Below, in pieces: positions 62,372 through 64,000 of a stretch of 64,000 bases of DNA. A program made the translations under genes and the position numbers. Source of the DNA: Rhizobium terrae (GTDB lineage: Bacteria > Pseudomonadota > Alphaproteobacteria > Rhizobiales > Rhizobiaceae); assembly GCF_003425685.1 (NCBI RefSeq), contig NZ_QJKM01000016.1, positions 1-64,000 on the forward strand, written 5' to 3'. The notes under the pieces were generated by a model, which was given only the letters and a program-made list of their open reading frames with translations, was not told the DNA's origin and ran no database searches. How positions within the stretch are numbered: position 1 is the first letter of the stretch; each line of letters begins with the position of its first letter.

Positions 62372-63190
62372 ATGAGCAGCCGGTTGTTTTCCAGCGTCCT
62401 TGACATCGCCACACCCGGAAAATTTCCGCGGGCCCAGAAATGGGTCTGGCGGCGGGTCTACAATCTTCTCTCTCTGTTCTGGAACGATGCCGACTGGCGC
62501 TTCATGAACTATGGCTACCTGGCCGAGGGCGAGCCCTTTCCGCTGAAGCCGGAGGACGAGCCGGAGCGCGTCTTCATCGGTCTCTATCAGCAGGCGGTCG
62601 CGGGCTTGCCGCTTGAAGGCAGGCTCGTGCTCGAAGTCGGTTCGGGCCGAGGTGGCGGATCGCGCTATATCGCGCGTTATCATGCGCCGGCTTCCGTCAC
62701 CGGCATGGACTATTCGCCCGAAACCGTGCGTCGCGCCCGCCAGCTCAATGCCGATACGCCGAACCTCACCTTCGAGAACGGCGATGCCGAGGGCATGCCC
62801 TTTCCAGACGGCTCTTTCGACATCGTCGTCAACATCGAATCCTCGCATTGTTACGGCGACGTGCCGGCTTTTGCGAAAGAGGTTGCCCGCGTGCTGAAAC
62901 CCGGCGGCTGGTTCACCTTCGCCGATATGCGCCCGAAGAGCCAGCTCGCCGCCCTCGACGGCCATCTCGGCGCTCCCGGACTGCAACTCATCGAACAACG
63001 CGACATCAGTCCCCGCGTCGTCGCGGCCCTCGATGCCGCCGAAGGCCGCAAGAGCGAACGCATCGGCAAGGCCTGGGCCCTCCGCCGCTTCATGAGCGAG
63101 TTCTCCGGCTCGAAGGGCTCGATGCTCTACAAGGGCCTGAAGGGCGGCAGCGTGGTTTACGTGGCGCGGCGGTATCTGAAGGCGGAGTAG
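62372..63190 (+). CDS. Class I SAM-dependent methyltransferase
   Basis: A 272-residue methyltransferase with SAM motif I VLEVGSGRGGGSRYIA, acidic motif GMDYSPETVRRAR, and the post-motif FDIVVNIESSHCYG. It resembles lipid/phospholipid or phthiotriolone-type methyltransferases. It starts 15 bp after the hydrolase-family gene, implying an operon. Confidence 0.82.
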   Translation: MSSRLFSSVLDIATPGKFPRAQKWVWRRVYNLLSLFWNDADWRFMNYGYLAEGEPFPLKPEDEPERVFIGLYQQAVAGLPLEGRLVLEVGSGRGGGSRYIARYHAPASVTGMDYSPETVRRARQLNADTPNLTFENGDAEGMPFPDGSFDIVVNIESSHCYGDVPAFAKEVARVLKPGGWFTFADMRPKSQLAALDGHLGAPGLQLIEQRDISPRVVAALDAAEGRKSERIGKAWALRRFMSEFSGSKGSMLYKGLKGGSVVYVARRYLKAE

Positions 63191-63434
63191 GAAAAGGCCT
63201 TCGCATCAAGCGGTCATTTCTTGGCTGGCAAGCCATCTCTGCTGGGTCATTAGATCGGACGTATTCTCAGCAATTTCATCAAAATTACTGGTACCGCTTA
63301 CGTGAGATACGGAACAACGCGCCAACAGGGAAGCGCCGCCATTCATCTGCCCGCTTATTGCCTCGCCGGCCCAAGATCCCCGATGATACTTATCGTCCGT
63401 CGACTCATCATCGTCAACACTCAACTTTGTGTCA
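63191..63434. other. AT-richer intergenic region, with a weak antisense frame
   Basis: This ~240-bp stretch separates the methyltransferase from the XRE gene and marks a drop in GC. On the minus strand a 79-codon frame with a TTG start (63445-63206) reads METIDTKLSVDDDESTDD at its N-terminus and overlaps the start of the XRE gene. It lacks a ribosome-binding site. It could be a remnant of a protein; I do not call it as a gene. Confidence 0.35.
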
Positions 63435-63668
63435 ATGGTTTCCAAGGAACATGACCAAAGGATTTTGAAGAAGTTTGGCGCAAGAGTTCGAGCGCTTCGA
63501 CTAAGCCAGTCTCTGTCGCAAGAGGTGCTTGCCGACCGAGCTGAACTCGACAGGACCTATATTGGAGGCGTCGAGCGAGGTGAACGCAATCTCAGTTTGA
63601 TCAATATCTTCAAGCTCGCAACGGCTCTGGGCACCTCAATCACAGACCTAATGCGAGGTGTGGAATGA
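63435..63668 (+). CDS. XRE-family helix-turn-helix regulator
   Basis: A 77-residue cro/C1-type protein: FGARVRALRLSQSLSQEVLADRAELDRTYIGGVERGERN, with the recognition helix at DRTYIGGVERG. Its size is that of restriction-modification controller (C) proteins and small antitoxins. ATG 63435 is preferred; a GTG at 63429 is also in frame. It ends in an ATGA overlap with the next gene, so the two are co-translated. Confidence 0.85.
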   Translation: MVSKEHDQRILKKFGARVRALRLSQSLSQEVLADRAELDRTYIGGVERGERNLSLINIFKLATALGTSITDLMRGVE

Positions 63669-64000
63669 GCGTAGTCAAGAAGCTCAAAGGCGATTTTTCC
63701 CAGGAATTTCAGAGACTGGTTTCGGAACCCGTCGAACGAATTGCCAAACAAAAGGATAATCTCAGAAAGAAAGCCAAAGCAGTCAACACGATAGTTGCCG
63801 ATGCCCGCGCAGTCATTGAGAGTAAGCTGGGCGCAACGAACCTTTCAAAACAAGATGAACTTATTATTCTAGAATATTGCACGACAGTCGCCAATCTTGA
63901 GTACAGAAACAAGGTGTGGCCATATGAGTACATGGCCCTATCTCGCCGCATGGGTGAGCTTTGGGAGCGGTTCTGCAAGTCTGCTTGGGAAAACCCAGCG
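63665..64000 (+). CDS. Partial CDS, unidentified protein co-encoded with XRE regulator
   Basis: The first 112 codons of a gene running off the right edge (starts MSVVKKLKGDFSQEFQRLV; later NKVWPYEYMALSRRMGELWERF). The N-terminus is a charged helix. I do not recognise the family. The ATGA overlap with an XRE controller-like gene suggests a restriction endonuclease or a toxin, but this is a context inference only. Confidence 0.7.
   Translation, partial: MSVVKKLKGDFSQEFQRLVSEPVERIAKQKDNLRKKAKAVNTIVADARAVIESKLGATNLSKQDELIILEYCTTVANLEYRNKVWPYEYMALSRRMGELWERFCKSAWENPA

Noticed and set aside
63206..63445. 79-codon minus-strand frame overlapping the XRE start
   Set aside because: Looks somewhat protein-like but lacks a ribosome-binding site, begins with TTG and overlaps the better supported XRE gene.

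Overview
The window looks like a chromosomal segment of a denitrifying member of the Rhizobiaceae (Alphaproteobacteria). The reasons are high-GC coding sequence throughout, a nirK-nirV-nnrR-pseudoazurin / norCBQD / norEF / hemN gene set arranged as in Agrobacterium-Sinorhizobium type denitrifiers, and a housekeeping block (pyrC, pyrE, fructokinase, pgi) of rhizobial type. The assignment comes from recalled family and synteny knowledge, not from a database search. I saw no tRNA, rRNA, CRISPR array or complete insertion sequence.

Layout. (1) 1-7.1 kb is an accessory, defence-like island. It holds a one-gene HipA-kinase/AbiEi-like fusion preceded by two near-perfect 33-bp palindromes, and a two-gene operon made of a Cys-rich protein of unknown family and a large phospholipase-D/HKD-motif protein. 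(2) 7.2-8.8 kb holds an Lrp/AsnC regulator divergent from a nucleoside-recognition ('Gate') membrane protein. (3) 8.8-36 kb is a denitrification super-cluster for nitrite to NO to N2O. It carries copper handling (DUF2946, YcnI, CopC-CopD), an orphan tatA, nnrS, nirK, nirV, nnrR, pseudoazurin, a five-gene DUF2249/SufT-like operon, hemN, norCBQD, norEF, a small membrane protein, a frameshifted nnrU, the anaerobic ubiquinone genes ubiT-ubiU-ubiV, a NIT-domain chemoreceptor, a DnrN/RIC iron-sulfur repair protein with DUF6522, and ubiD. Neither nar/nap nor nos genes are present.

Nine TTG-N8-CAA (FNR/NnrR-type) boxes lie upstream of the copper operon, nnrS/nirK, pseudoazurin, the DUF2249 operon, hemN, norC, norE/small ORF, ubiT/MCP and ubiD. 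The cluster encodes one regulator of that family (NnrR). The whole block therefore reads as one regulon that supplies the reductases together with their copper, haem, quinone, electron donor and repair functions.

(4) 36-51 kb is mostly core metabolism: a GT39-like glycosyltransferase, an SDR and a proline-racemase-family enzyme, a Sel1-repeat protein, pyrC, a diguanylate cyclase, pyrE, fructokinase, a methyltransferase, pgi, an alpha/beta-hydrolase lipoprotein, an acyl-CoA ligase and a PRC-barrel protein. (5) 51-63.2 kb holds a small acyl-activation cluster (NadE-like, AMP ligase, ACP, acetyltransferases), then 2-hydroxyacid dehydrogenase, LhgO-like oxidase, DHDPS-like and RraA-like lyases, a MetE-C-like protein, a metal-dependent-hydrolase-family protein and a methyltransferase. 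(6) 63.2-64 kb is more AT-rich and opens a second accessory region: an XRE regulator overlapping the start of an unidentified gene that runs off the window.
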